The notes: a model not told the origin generated them from the letters alone. A stretch of DNA of 64,000 nucleotides from Ruminococcus sp. (GCA_015066665.1 SVNX01000011.1:1-64000); one strand, 5' to 3'. Positions 50,501-57,963 are shown, counted from the stretch's first letter. Numbers and translations are program-made.

Positions 50501-53221
50501 AATGTAAACTGGGAGGAAGTGGATGTCACAACACCGACTCGTGTTGGTGCAGACGACGCTTCTACTTGGACATTCAAATACGAAGATCTCCCCGCCGAAG
50601 ACAGCTTCGGCAACACCTACTACTATATGGTAGAGGAAGACCCGCTGACCGGTTATGTCGTATCCTATGGCGAACAGCCTGTAATGGCAGTACCGGATGG
50701 CAACTCTGACACACTTCAGATGACCAACACCTTCCGACCCATCAGCCTCAATGTTGAAAAGTTCTGGAGCATCCCCGAGGGTCTGACCGGTATTGAAACA
50801 CCGGACAGCATTCAGGTTCAGCTGCAGCAGTCAACGGACGGCGGTAAGAACTGGGAGGATGTGACGGACAGAACACTTGTACTGAGTAAGGCAGAAGGCT
50901 GGACAGGACTGTTTGCTGACATTCCGGGCAGAAGTGGTACGATCTATCGGGTAAGAGAAGTTACTGATCTGAGCAGTTATGGCTGGTTTGAAGACGAAAG
51001 TAAACGAACCACCGCAAGCGAAGACGGTGCCACTCTCACACTCACCAATACCTTGAAGACCGGTTCTCTGGATGTAGAGAAGGATTGGATCGACGGCGAC
51101 GATGATACCGATCTCCCCGAGCAAATCATGGTTGCGGTGTACCGCAAGAAGATCATTCGCTCGAAACAGCAGCCGCTCAACAGCATCTCTTCTGCAAGTG
51201 CACAGCGTGCACAGGCAATCAGAGGCATTGTTCCCGCAGCTGGCAGTGAAGTGAAGTCGAAGGCGGCAGGAACGGGTACAATTCAAATCACACAATATAC
51301 ACAGTATGCTTATGATCTGCCCAGCGAATTTAAACAGTATGCACTTATATCGGTAGTTGTGCGATATGGCGTTGGACCAGCACAAAGTCTTAACTTTGAC
51401 CTGAAGGATTGGAGCTATGGTTCTACCGTTGTGTCACAAGGAACCCCAACTATTAGTGGGAAGACTGCCACATGGACATACAATAATGTTACTGGAGTAG
51501 GAGCAATATACATTCCAGCGACTGGATCCTCAACATTGCAATCAGATATCAAAGAGATTACATTAAATTATTCAGATGGATCAACATATACATTAACAAA
51601 TAGTACTTTTGTAAGTACTGAACCCGAACTTAATGTAACAGTATCTAAGAGTTCTATTGTGATTGGTGAATCTGTTATTATTCAGGTAACTGGACAAGAT
51701 GGAGAGGCAGCACTTTCAGTTCCTTCAGACTCAAATGTAGTTGATATTGATGGAACCAGTGTTATTGGTAAGAATCCTGGTACAGTAACTGTAACTGTAT
51801 CGGATACTGGTAGTAATGCTACTGAAACCTTCGATATCACCGTCCTCCCCATGCAGTTCAAATCCAACATCGCAAAGATTGCTGGTGATAAGTTCACATT
51901 AACCAATGGTGATTTCAACAATCTCCCCGCAACATGTGCGACCATCGAGTACACATGCAGCGAGCCAAATGCCGTGAAGATCAATGGCAGTGAGATCACC
52001 GTCATCACATCTTCCGACACGCCTTACACGCTGACAGCAACCGCAAAGGACGCTGAAGGCAACGTAATCACCACAGCAACAGCACAGCTCACGGTGGGTG
52101 CATTCACCATCAGCCCGACATTGCTTGAACTGACTGAGAACCCCACCGAAACAGCAAAGCTGACAGCCAACAAGCCCGTCAGCGAATGGACCGTACCGGC
52201 AGGCTGTGAAGAGTTTGTGACTCTGAACTACACACCGGGCGAAACCACCTGCGAAGTGATCTACAAGAAGTACACACCGGACACATTCCCCATTACCGCA
52301 ACGGATAATGGCGTGAGTGCAGAGGCAACCATCAAGATGTTGACCGGTGAGCTGACATTCACTTCAACTTACAAAACCGTTCATGTGGGCGGCACAATCA
52401 AGCTGGAAGCAACGGACGGTGCGGAGATTACCGGCTATAATGCCGATCTGGTGACCTTCAATGAGGATACCCTCGAAGTAACCGGTAAGGCAGTCGGCAC
52501 AACGCTCTTCACAGCAACCCGCAACGGCGCTGTAGAAACGCTTGAGATTACCGTTATCGATGAACTGGCAATCACTGGAGACACCCATACAATCAACACA
52601 GGTGATACGCTTGCACTGAGTGCAAACGGCATCGGCATACTGCAGTGGACATCCGATAGAGAGTCCATCGCAAGAGTGAATGGAAACGGTGTCGTGACCG
52701 GTGTACTGAACGGCGATGTTACCATTACCGCAACGGACGTTGACGGTACAACAGCAACCTACACCATCAAGGTGAATCTGACAGCAGCGAACGCCGGTCT
52801 CCCCGAAGACAAGGAGTTCGTGAAGAACCTGACGCTGAATGCAGCAGGCGGCTGGAAGAACGGCTTGGACGATCTGCCTTTGACAGATGGCATGGGCAAT
52901 GTATATGAATACTACATTGTTGAGCTTGATGATCACGGCAACCCGATCGAAGGCGGCAGCATGACAAGCATTACCGGCAGCAACACAAGCGTTGGCTACA
53001 TTCCCGTAAGCTATCTGAACAATGGTACAGAGCTGACGGAGAATGAAAGTGCAGTCATCACCGTATCGAACAAGAAGCTTGAGCATGAGACTCAGGGAAG
53101 TATGCCCTCCGCCGGCGGAAGCGGCACAACTGGATATTATGGAATCGGCGTGATCATGATCCTCGGTTCCGCAGCCGGATACCTATTGCTCCGACGTCGT
53201 CAGAAAGACGAGTCAAAATAA
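41543..53221 (+). CDS. Giant multi-domain pilus-tip adhesin with SGNH hydrolase domain
   Basis: 3892 residues from a GTG start behind AAAAGGAGGGG. Residues 21-36 form the signal hydrophobic core. Residues about 240-1010 are repeated DUF11/isopeptide-like domains. About eleven Cna_B-like domains start near 1015, 1163, 1320, 1460, 2237, 2377, 2492, 2617, 2956, 3067 and 3174. Residues 1629-1852 and 1853-2236 are further adhesin-like blocks. The Cna_B at 2617 is interrupted by an SGNH hydrolase (2660-2888: Ser2669 in GDSIT, Asn2739 in GGTND, Asp2861/His2864 in DGCH). The Cna_B at 3174 is interrupted at about 3204-3750 by a binding-like segment and Ig-like (Big_2) domains. The C-terminus has MPSAGG (3854-3859), a membrane helix and RRRQK, a sortase signal deviating from LPXTG. 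As first and largest pilin-type gene it is probably the tip adhesin. Confidence 0.88.
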   Translation: MKDFQNVIGKYLLNREKNKKYLALLLALCLLVSFAVPYSLIQPADSLTIDRSHLATGLSTATPGTPSLLEGTNMLDITSANEWYASITTGNTYIYEANQSGRLTSSDIYDNIVDPLNLEAYIQYDFTTSVKDVLAKPGTAGPHLGWYIGNDALNTNGFKGLLYDEEYSEDVEAGTYVIENGYVKITLTNEYLTFIHSGDGSLKGSLGFDGTLGRSNDENGDQSFTLAGETIVIAFPDKNATIESKNAYVNTSNGTVEWTVTINNANKVNMKDYVLTDDMLKDATNVTFNPPGTGTHTPGADTISFTETTKDAQWITIKYTTDITKDQMNKVEGSATNTAKLTKGDQNFGEKSATADFNREPIFVSKTGTPDYNSGTYAGKINWSVTVTNNYGLPLTEYIIEDPKLTANATVSDGSELTPLGDNKWMINSTASSVTINYTTDAVEGTNENTAQAYYPDGTKPEQGGKSEQNVTYKTESELFGLNKTHTTNTDGTITWNLIVNNQSGLDMTGYTLTDKMLAEAIEGSVTIPLGAWVNGTQTPVATFADGKLTFTSASKGQQWMTISYKTPITDEMLKGDADSAERTNDVQLNNPDPSDPPIWTDSDTAKFEKGDNFTVTKTGTPDYVNGTHGNVINWTVRITSTYGTSLDGYLLEDAKIPDTGWTVSPSGTITKNGDKWVLSGTNGAKTVTLTYPAAATEGGSDKNTNTATLYYPDNTTTGATDSEGVEYKGYDDLISLGKSGWYAQDNHEMNWSITISTQGGVNIPANYYITDEMLKQAIDGSISFNPSNVDVTVSQTDGKVTFNTAHQGNVTITYRTLVNIADGDTQITPSNTVGDGMGHSDTWNDQTYEVRNTLSKNSTQGYSYYVINNGQVEKIVNWNASIVWDGSFSTNDKFYEDILTVTSGDGTHTITAAQLAAITITARKDQNGGSTTLVAGTDFTAVPTSTGFKITFAPTVDEKGYNYVDINYSTTLTANAPTGTAYPYTYTFGNTAKFNGKESTPTDYTITRDNPVKNIDMEVTIRKDWQNDTDNERPANVVTKVLYKTNEDGTWRYLKTADGKPVYYGDEAYASASDYTVTLDSEGAWTSKVTGLRKETATADENGNPTPTVYYYYMIEEITPSGKTIVNGLYEMDDGYYQVSYTNNQGINYNGTISVTNKFYRDRSVTPKKYWTGNTGTGTGIDSVTVQLEYSIGEYENNKLVRYPVKLQNGTYVFDANGTTAGAEVATQDILAGDGSWTGTAWTGLPSVIVVDNQVREVTYHIAETAVTQTAAEGGTATVIPVLNGSTFVTSDGYYRVSNSAGDGYLTVTNEFVKTVTYSVGVQKAWADDVNHPDSRPEVILVQLQRSKDWGEWTSMGDPVELSTANNWAASFNDLPNQLAATDGTVENYRYRVIEVGYKMTADGSAIMFPAGTNSFATDENGVYNISYSNSVNPYSGNSELSQAGTVTVKNTFVPVTTIDLTPQKMWKGDKNEDGQITDRPQSITFTLQQSEDYGTTWQNVIENNQPKTVTLTSDTNSVDGTVYENNAELNTTLWSAATIYGLPSEKIERKADGTYSKKILYYRFVETSYQVSENSGSTTIDAAIYQTSETKDDFFKTENGKYEITFNNTYQTGTLTVTNKYTGAVGIEKFAVDKDGNELDSTMEVEDLENYKFTIDGEDYYVFNWMIKYDLKDWGQGDKLPTIRDQLPAGFELVYDNSFVGELNEWSDYYSNQWWDTKGGSFAKVMTDIYNNSKYILHPFIIYPDNGWGAGAQPAKTADEIFEKYMHVVNFDNPNFWYYYDTSTNEVYFNKYKAYAPAMVYYAIKIKCSDLEAKMEKGYRVISNTAYTYDDESATKDGRIPLLDTTGSITLINPIDTNLITKSYNETKIPGNIQYSLNINPEGKNLSSGDTIDIQDLFETVSYYDHDYTGGEKLTNGKKLVDVLMSNIKIYEVDANGNKIELNSSDYTLMFQSGADVSNGAALMKLTIPDETHIVVDYTYKLIANETTPSVIHGCKSSTRVNGRYATMAPGMVPPAGDKITFSNTAKLSSDSAESSDSKTNTEYEVFKSTGTISTNALPSIKKVNTGDYSIDNLSASFLLARYENGKWYYVDQADVINEAKGEYDITWGTIGAEGTRIAEGAERIEIVGGSNFKVALDENMLYKLVEIEVPEDYEGSNLGLDDTQFEEMIRAYLNDGATIYQEKDYTIFLNHYISTHYFTYNSTVGSYPAEVKASDVVQVKSGSNVEIPNNKLIDIGVTKTWVNPVADVTDSEITVELYWSFTKNTTGIPEDAEPARAEDLGILDENFSATKTIKVGDAANDKVWTNLPNGSAKKPIYYYIKETAYTIGGKTYFYDSDSNSFKAESGEGGAYMPTYTGNAANDDTIIDVRNSYQLMLKKEWKNAANDPMKNIPVDGVVVSIYGIYEVDGVNVQTENPLFEGVVLSSANNWTADLTSQLSKAGDLSLYKAFVAVENENPAMEGYVVSCVFNLNAQTGEIIVTNKNTLPTEASVSVNKLWSDGNTLHANESIEVVLYQSQTQLSDLTDLASKITLMGLSPMQDEDGTVYKATLNAENEWTHSWTGLPLEDEEQNKYYYYVLENMSGVANASKYNATYVVTDKTTTKTEYTVKNTREAIVAEKQWLAEDGSALTVDELKAMGIDSIKLEVVKKVATVPEDGLDIVALGDSITRGEYQGYVAAANTYPPQLEALLEGNTYGYSNVTVIKQGQDTTQIPNFESRLGDINSDTEIVCIIGGTNDIHQDNSTRPITEIRDRMSSLIGKIKDKNSDIIILVGSIPHFDFVHNNTNTDGAQWWGGYYNNNSSMTTLQAFEDTCNARIDAYNVLLDSLAASLDNVYYVDICAAVNKDTMLYVKSNGQGDGCHPNEKGYKAIASTFATAINSLYSQSESVTEFTLTADNNWMAAIDIEDADPNAEYYIEESDIPAGWTVTYSGAPQKIGSSTPIVVTNTKHTPKTDLTVEKIWQNDEEDMSLRGNMTFTLLRSIDNVNWEEVDVTTPTRVGADDASTWTFKYEDLPAEDSFGNTYYYMVEEDPLTGYVVSYGEQPVMAVPDGNSDTLQMTNTFRPISLNVEKFWSIPEGLTGIETPDSIQVQLQQSTDGGKNWEDVTDRTLVLSKAEGWTGLFADIPGRSGTIYRVREVTDLSSYGWFEDESKRTTASEDGATLTLTNTLKTGSLDVEKDWIDGDDDTDLPEQIMVAVYRKKIIRSKQQPLNSISSASAQRAQAIRGIVPAAGSEVKSKAAGTGTIQITQYTQYAYDLPSEFKQYALISVVVRYGVGPAQSLNFDLKDWSYGSTVVSQGTPTISGKTATWTYNNVTGVGAIYIPATGSSTLQSDIKEITLNYSDGSTYTLTNSTFVSTEPELNVTVSKSSIVIGESVIIQVTGQDGEAALSVPSDSNVVDIDGTSVIGKNPGTVTVTVSDTGSNATETFDITVLPMQFKSNIAKIAGDKFTLTNGDFNNLPATCATIEYTCSEPNAVKINGSEITVITSSDTPYTLTATAKDAEGNVITTATAQLTVGAFTISPTLLELTENPTETAKLTANKPVSEWTVPAGCEEFVTLNYTPGETTCEVIYKKYTPDTFPITATDNGVSAEATIKMLTGELTFTSTYKTVHVGGTIKLEATDGAEITGYNADLVTFNEDTLEVTGKAVGTTLFTATRNGAVETLEITVIDELAITGDTHTINTGDTLALSANGIGILQWTSDRESIARVNGNGVVTGVLNGDVTITATDVDGTTATYTIKVNLTAANAGLPEDKEFVKNLTLNAAGGWKNGLDDLPLTDGMGNVYEYYIVELDDHGNPIEGGSMTSITGSNTSVGYIPVSYLNNGTELTENESAVITVSNKKLEHETQGSMPSAGGSGTTGYYGIGVIMILGSAAGYLLLRRRQKDESK

Positions 53222-53238
53222 AATTACAAAAACAACAG

Positions 53239-53271
53239 GGGAGAAGCGGCACCGACCGCCGCTTCCCCCGC
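53239..53271 (+). other. Intercistronic hairpin between adhesin and backbone pilin
   Basis: GGGGAGAAGCGG can pair with CCGCTTCCCCC (one bulge); no T-run follows. It may stabilise the downstream pilin mRNA or partly terminate transcription. Confidence 0.5.
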
Positions 53272-53300
53272 ACTAAAAAAACATTTTGGAGGAATTTATT

Positions 53301-55031
53301 ATGACAAAAATGAGAAGATTTGCAGCGATCGCAGCAGCAGCAGCTATGACAGCTTGTATGGCAATGCCGATGATGACAGGTTTTGCAGCATCCGTAACAA
53401 CTGGTAATGGAAACACTATCACAGTAACACCTTCTGATGGCGCAACTCACAAATATGAGGCATATCAGATTTTTGCTGGTACGTACAGCGGCGGCGTACT
53501 CACCGACATTACATGGGGTGATGGCGTTGATGGTCCAGCTCTGTTGGCAGCACTGAAGGGTGATACAACTCTCGGTACATATTTCGCAACTTGCGAAGAT
53601 GCAGAGGATGTTGCAAATGCTCTGGCAGCAACTTCCGGAGATCCGGCAACTCCTGTTTTTGAAGATGATAAGGCTAATGCACAGGCCTTTGCAAAACTTG
53701 TTGCGGCAAACCTTACAGCCGTGACTTCTGGTTCTGAAGCAACGAATGGTGTTACAAAGCTGCCTGATGGTTATTACCTGATTCAGGATTCTGAATCACC
53801 TACAAATCCTGATGGTTCCAACCCCAATTCCGGTGCAATGACTCGTTACGTTGTTAGAGTAACAGCCGGTGCGACAGTTGAAGTTAACGCTAAGCATTCT
53901 GCCCCCACAGTTATGAAGAAGGTAGAAGAAGAATCTCTCGTAGGCGGTACAATGGAAACAGCTGATTTTGCTGGTAATTCTGCTTTTGAATTGGGCGATG
54001 GCTATAATGATATTGCTGACTATGATATCGGTGATGCGGTATCCTTCAAGCTGTATGGTACACTGCCGTCTACATTTGATGATTATGCAGCGTACTATTA
54101 CAAGTTTACTGATACACTGGATTCTCAGTTTAATGCCCCCGCTAAAGAGAATGTTAAGGTTTACATTGACGGTAAACCGGCACAGAATGCAACAGTTACA
54201 GTTACGGGACAGAATATCACTGTTGAGTTTGCAAACATCAAGAATGGCAATACTGTGAACGCTAATAGTATTGTAACCGTTGAGTATGATGCAGTTCTCA
54301 ACAATACTGCTGAAATCGGTCTGCCGGGTCAGAAGAATGCTGTTAAGCTTAATTATTCCAACAATCCTAATTGGGATGGTTCTGGCACATCTACTACAGG
54401 CGAGACTCCTGAGGACGGCGTAATCGTATTTACTTATGGTATCGATATCAACAAGGTAGACGAAACTGGTACTACAAAGCTTCCAAATGCAAAGTTTGCT
54501 GTAAAGAATTCTGCTGGCCAGTATGTAACTGCTACTGCCGGAAAGTTTAGCGGTTTTGTTACTGAAGCTCCCGATGTTGCAACCGGTAGCACAACAACTG
54601 GTCTGTTTGTATCTTCTGCTGATAGCGTAATTACAATCGAAGGTCTGGATGCTGGCACTTATACCATCGTTGAGCTTGAAGCTCCTGAGGGATATAACAA
54701 GTTGACAGAAGGCATTAAGGTTGAAGTTGCTCCCACAATGCCAACTGACAGACAGGCTTGGACATACGCTGCCGATGGTTCTACAGCATCTGCTGCACTG
54801 ACTGGTCTTTCTGTGATGTATGATGCCGAGAGTGCACAAACACTGGGCAATGATGGTGGTGCAACTGCTAATTCTGGTAAGGGTACAGTTAAGATTGAGA
54901 ACAAGAGGGGTACATCCCTCCCCGGCACCGGCGGCATCGGTACCACAATCTTCTACGTAGTGGGCGGTACTCTGGTAGCTGGCGCAGGCGTAACCCTGAT
55001 CGCTAAGAAGCGCATGAAGAAGGAAGACTAA
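53301..55031 (+). CDS. Backbone (major) pilin, isopeptide-forming fimbrial protein
   Basis: The 576-residue protein has a signal peptide of about 28 residues (ending MTGFAA) and an N-terminal domain with HKYEAYQIFAGTYSGG, typical of SpaA/FimA-type backbone pilins. A probable pilin-motif lysine lies in HSAPTVMKKVEEE. A central isopeptide domain follows, then a Cna_B-type domain (INKVDETGTTKLPNAKFAV ... YTIVELEAPEGY with its E-box Glu). The sorting signal is LPGTGG plus a membrane helix and KKRMKKED. It should be polymerised by the downstream class C sortase. GGAGG lies 9 bases upstream of the start. Confidence 0.93.
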   Translation: MTKMRRFAAIAAAAAMTACMAMPMMTGFAASVTTGNGNTITVTPSDGATHKYEAYQIFAGTYSGGVLTDITWGDGVDGPALLAALKGDTTLGTYFATCEDAEDVANALAATSGDPATPVFEDDKANAQAFAKLVAANLTAVTSGSEATNGVTKLPDGYYLIQDSESPTNPDGSNPNSGAMTRYVVRVTAGATVEVNAKHSAPTVMKKVEEESLVGGTMETADFAGNSAFELGDGYNDIADYDIGDAVSFKLYGTLPSTFDDYAAYYYKFTDTLDSQFNAPAKENVKVYIDGKPAQNATVTVTGQNITVEFANIKNGNTVNANSIVTVEYDAVLNNTAEIGLPGQKNAVKLNYSNNPNWDGSGTSTTGETPEDGVIVFTYGIDINKVDETGTTKLPNAKFAVKNSAGQYVTATAGKFSGFVTEAPDVATGSTTTGLFVSSADSVITIEGLDAGTYTIVELEAPEGYNKLTEGIKVEVAPTMPTDRQAWTYAADGSTASAALTGLSVMYDAESAQTLGNDGGATANSGKGTVKIENKRGTSLPGTGGIGTTIFYVVGGTLVAGAGVTLIAKKRMKKED

Positions 55032-55100
55032 TTCTTGCCTGAGCTTTATTTCTCAAATCTAATTCGTAAATCAAAATCACTTAACTAATTAGCACCTGAA

Positions 55101-55126
55101 TCCGGCGGCGGGAAACCGCCGCCGGA
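55101..55126 (+). promoter_or_regulatory. GC-rich GAAA-loop hairpin between pilin and sortase
   Basis: TCCGGCGGCGG and CCGCCGCCGGA form a perfect 11-bp stem closed by GAAA. It ends about 8 bases before the sortase ribosome-binding site (AGGGAGGG). Lacking a T-run, it may act as an RNA-stability or processing element setting the pilin:sortase ratio. Confidence 0.6.
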
Positions 55127-55142
55127 CATTAGGGAGGGTTCC

Positions 55143-56015
55143 ATGAGGAAAAAATTAAATCTGCTTTCTACTGTCATACTCGTATTTTTACTCCTGGTGG
55201 GTCTCTCCGTGATGTTGTATCCGACGGTCAGCGACTGGTGGAATTCCAAAACCCAGAGCCGTGCCATCGCAAGCTATAGCGAAGCCATCAACGATATCGA
55301 TGATAATCGCTATGAGGAAATGTTCGAGGCTGCACAGGCCTATAACGAGAAAATCGTCAGGGTGTCAGCGCCTTTTGCCAATTACGCCGAGGTTCCCGGT
55401 TATGCGGACGTACTCGATGTCTCCGGTACCGGTATCATGGGCTACATCTCCATCCCCCAGATCAAGGTGGAGCTACCCATCTACCACGGCACAAGCGAGG
55501 CCGTCCTCAATATCGCTGTCGGCCATCTTGAAGGCTCGACCATCCCCGTTGGCGGCGAGGGCACACATGCCGTTCTCTCCGCACACCGCGGACTTCCTTC
55601 CGCAAGACTCTTCACCGACCTCGACCAGCTCATCGTCGGCGATACCTTTACCATCACCATCCTCGATGAGGTTCTGACCTACGAGATCGAGGAGATCAAC
55701 ATCGTCCTCCCCCATGAGATGGACTATCTGGCCATCACCCCCGGAAAGGACTATGTCACACTGATGACCTGCACCCCCTACGGCGTCAATACTCATCGTC
55801 TGCTGCTTCGTTCGAAGCGCATTGACACTGTCGTGGAACGTACCGTCAGAGTCTCTGCCGATGCCGTTCAGGTCGACCCGCTTCTTGTTGTACCGGTGCT
55901 GTCCGCACCGCTCGTGCTGCTGCTGCTCATCTTCTGGGCGTTCAGCGGCCGGAAAAAGAAGAAGCTCCCTTACCGCAATCCCCTCTATACACTCCACTTA
56001 GGAAAGGATGATTGA
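55143..56015 (+). CDS. srtC: Class C (pilin-polymerising) sortase
   Basis: A 290-residue protein with an N-terminal membrane segment, a sortase core with His148 (LSAHRGLPSAR), Cys210 (TLMTCTPYGVNTHRLLLR) and the following Arg, and a C-terminal membrane helix (VVPVLSAPLVLLLLIFWAF) that is typical of class C enzymes. The lid region does not show a clear DPF/DPW motif. It likely links backbone pilins through LPGTG and the pilin lysine. Confidence 0.92.
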   Translation: MRKKLNLLSTVILVFLLLVGLSVMLYPTVSDWWNSKTQSRAIASYSEAINDIDDNRYEEMFEAAQAYNEKIVRVSAPFANYAEVPGYADVLDVSGTGIMGYISIPQIKVELPIYHGTSEAVLNIAVGHLEGSTIPVGGEGTHAVLSAHRGLPSARLFTDLDQLIVGDTFTITILDEVLTYEIEEINIVLPHEMDYLAITPGKDYVTLMTCTPYGVNTHRLLLRSKRIDTVVERTVRVSADAVQVDPLLVVPVLSAPLVLLLLIFWAFSGRKKKKLPYRNPLYTLHLGKDD

Positions 56016-56016
56016 T

Positions 56017-57138
56017 ATGCGCACAAAACTTGGCAGACATGCCTCCTTGCTGCTCTGCAGCTTTGGACTGCTTCTGTGGATGATTGCCGGCGTGATGCTG
56101 CCCGTCTTTGCGGACACACAGCTTGGCTCGCTGACAATGCACTGTAAGACGCCGGATGATGTGATTCTCGACGGCATGGAATGGAGTATTTACTATGTCG
56201 GCGACCGCAATCAGGATGGCGAACTGGAACTTCAGGGGCAATACGCATCCTTCCCCGTTTCCCTCGAGGATGAATCCGCTTCCGCATTGACGGATGCGGC
56301 CAGAACACTCGAAACTTACGCAATGCAGTTTGGCTTGGATCCGCTGGCCACCGCCGTGTCGGATGCCAATGGCTATCTGAAATTCTCCCAGCTTGAACCC
56401 GGCCTGTATCTCGTCAGCGGTAAGGGCAAGAAGGTGGTGGATCGTTACTATTTCCCCTCTGCTTTCCTTGTAGAAATCTCCGCTTCTGGTGATGCACAGC
56501 TTGATATGTCCGCCAATCCCAAATTCCTGTCCATGAATTCCAATGCGGGCAGCTGGAACTATACCGTCAAGAAGGTATGGGAGAATGATGAGGATTATCT
56601 CGAGAATCGCAGTGCCTATATCACTGTTGAGATCTATCGTGATGATGTTCTGTTTGAGACTGTTCGCCTGGATGAATCCAACGACTGGACTTATGAGTGG
56701 AGTTCCACATCCTTCCACCAGTGGCGTGTGTGGGAGAAGGAGGTCCCCGAGGATTACTATGTTGTTTATCGCTCCAATGAAACACAGTTTGTGATTGTCA
56801 ATGCACTGACCATCTCCAGTGTGTCCACTGAAACCACTCCCTACACGGACGATGTCAGCACGGAGACCCGTCCTACGGATGACACCGCAAACAGCGATTC
56901 ACAGACCACTCCGGATACGGAAGATGTCAATACCGAAACGATTCCTACTACAATTCAGAACGATACAAATTCAATCACGACCGCAGCAACATCCGACACA
57001 ACCACCACCACAAAGACCACCAACTCTGAAACAGAGAAACTGCCTCAGACAGGACAGCTCTGGTGGCCGGTTCCGCTTCTGGGACTTGCCGGACTCATTT
57101 CCATCGCAGTTGGAATGCGGCTGCGTACAAAGGAGTAA
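56017..57138 (+). CDS. Minor (basal) pilin with LPQTG signal
   Basis: The 373-residue protein has a signal peptide (about residues 1-32) and a SpaA-like N-terminal domain with LKFSQLEPGLYLVSG. A Cna_B domain (NYTVKKVWENDEDY ... WEKEVPEDYYVVY) and a Thr/Ser-rich stalk of about 75 residues follow, then LPQTG plus membrane helix and RLRTKE. The Thr-rich stalk and canonical LPXTG suggest the basal anchor subunit attached to peptidoglycan. The start at 56017 is preferred to 56008 because GGAAAGG is then 9 bases away; it follows the sortase stop by one base. Confidence 0.88.
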   Translation: MRTKLGRHASLLLCSFGLLLWMIAGVMLPVFADTQLGSLTMHCKTPDDVILDGMEWSIYYVGDRNQDGELELQGQYASFPVSLEDESASALTDAARTLETYAMQFGLDPLATAVSDANGYLKFSQLEPGLYLVSGKGKKVVDRYYFPSAFLVEISASGDAQLDMSANPKFLSMNSNAGSWNYTVKKVWENDEDYLENRSAYITVEIYRDDVLFETVRLDESNDWTYEWSSTSFHQWRVWEKEVPEDYYVVYRSNETQFVIVNALTISSVSTETTPYTDDVSTETRPTDDTANSDSQTTPDTEDVNTETIPTTIQNDTNSITTAATSDTTTTTKTTNSETEKLPQTGQLWWPVPLLGLAGLISIAVGMRLRTKE

Positions 57139-57140
57139 TT

Positions 57141-57803
57141 ATGGGCAAAAAACATGCCTGGTACTGGATTGGAACAGGAACAATGCTGCTTCTTGCGGCA
57201 TTGTTCCTTGTTGTCTATAATGTGTACAGCGACAGACAAAGCGGAAAAGCCTCCGGAGAGATCCTGACCGCACTGCGACAGGTGATTACGGAGCATACGC
57301 CCGAGACACCGGAGGAAGAGACAATGCCCCTGATTCCGGAACCGTCCGAGGATCTTTATGAGGAATACGAGCAGGAGGAGGAAACGCTTCCGCCCGAGGA
57401 TCCGACTGTGGAGCTTGATGGCCGCTATTATGTCGGCGTGCTGACGATTCCTTCGCTGAATGTTGAACTGCCCGTGCTGCGTGAGTGGAGTTACCCCAAC
57501 CTCCGCATTGCACCGTGTCGGTACATCGGTGCGGCGGCTGCCGGTGATCTTGTCATTGCGGCACATAATTACAGCTCGCATTTCGGCCGGATTCAGTCGC
57601 TGAATACCGGCGATGAAATCCTCTTCACCGATGCGGAGGGCAAGGTGTACCGCTATGCCGTCTCCCACACGGAGATGATCGGCGGATATGATGTGCCGAC
57701 CATGAAGGCGGGCGCTGAAGGCGAATGGGATCTGACCCTCTTTACCTGTACACTCAGCGGCCGGAGCCGTGTCAGTGTCAGAGCAGTCGAGATCAAAGAA
57801 TGA
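57141..57803 (+). CDS. Second sortase
   Basis: The 220-residue protein has one N-terminal membrane segment, an acidic Glu/Pro-rich spacer (about residues 45-85) and a sortase core with His142 (IAAHNYSSH) and Cys203 (TLFTCTLSGRSRVSVRA, with the catalytic Arg). It lacks the C-terminal membrane helix of class C enzymes. It may attach the LPQTG basal pilin to the cell wall. The precise class is not certain. Confidence 0.88.
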   Translation: MGKKHAWYWIGTGTMLLLAALFLVVYNVYSDRQSGKASGEILTALRQVITEHTPETPEEETMPLIPEPSEDLYEEYEQEEETLPPEDPTVELDGRYYVGVLTIPSLNVELPVLREWSYPNLRIAPCRYIGAAAAGDLVIAAHNYSSHFGRIQSLNTGDEILFTDAEGKVYRYAVSHTEMIGGYDVPTMKAGAEGEWDLTLFTCTLSGRSRVSVRAVEIKE

Positions 57804-57825
57804 TCAAACAGTTTTATAATGCAAG

Positions 57826-57849
57826 CCCCTGCCATGCAGGGGCTTTTTC
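57826..57849 (+). terminator. Terminator of the pilus operon
   Basis: GCCCCTGC-CAT-GCAGGGGC followed by TTTTT. Confidence 0.92.
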
Positions 57850-57874
57850 TTGTGCGAGCTGTGGGGAAAAAACT

Positions 57875-57903
57875 TGACAAATGTGGTAAAAGCAGTTATA
57901 ATA
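57875..57903 (+). promoter_or_regulatory. Consensus promoter of the EF-hand lipoprotein gene
   Basis: TTGACA (57875-57880), 17 bases, TATAAT (57898-57903). Confidence 0.85.
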
Positions 57904-57963
57904 AATGCATGTAAATTGTTTCGCCAACCGGAAGGAACATGTTCCTGTTAGAAAGGTGTTTTT

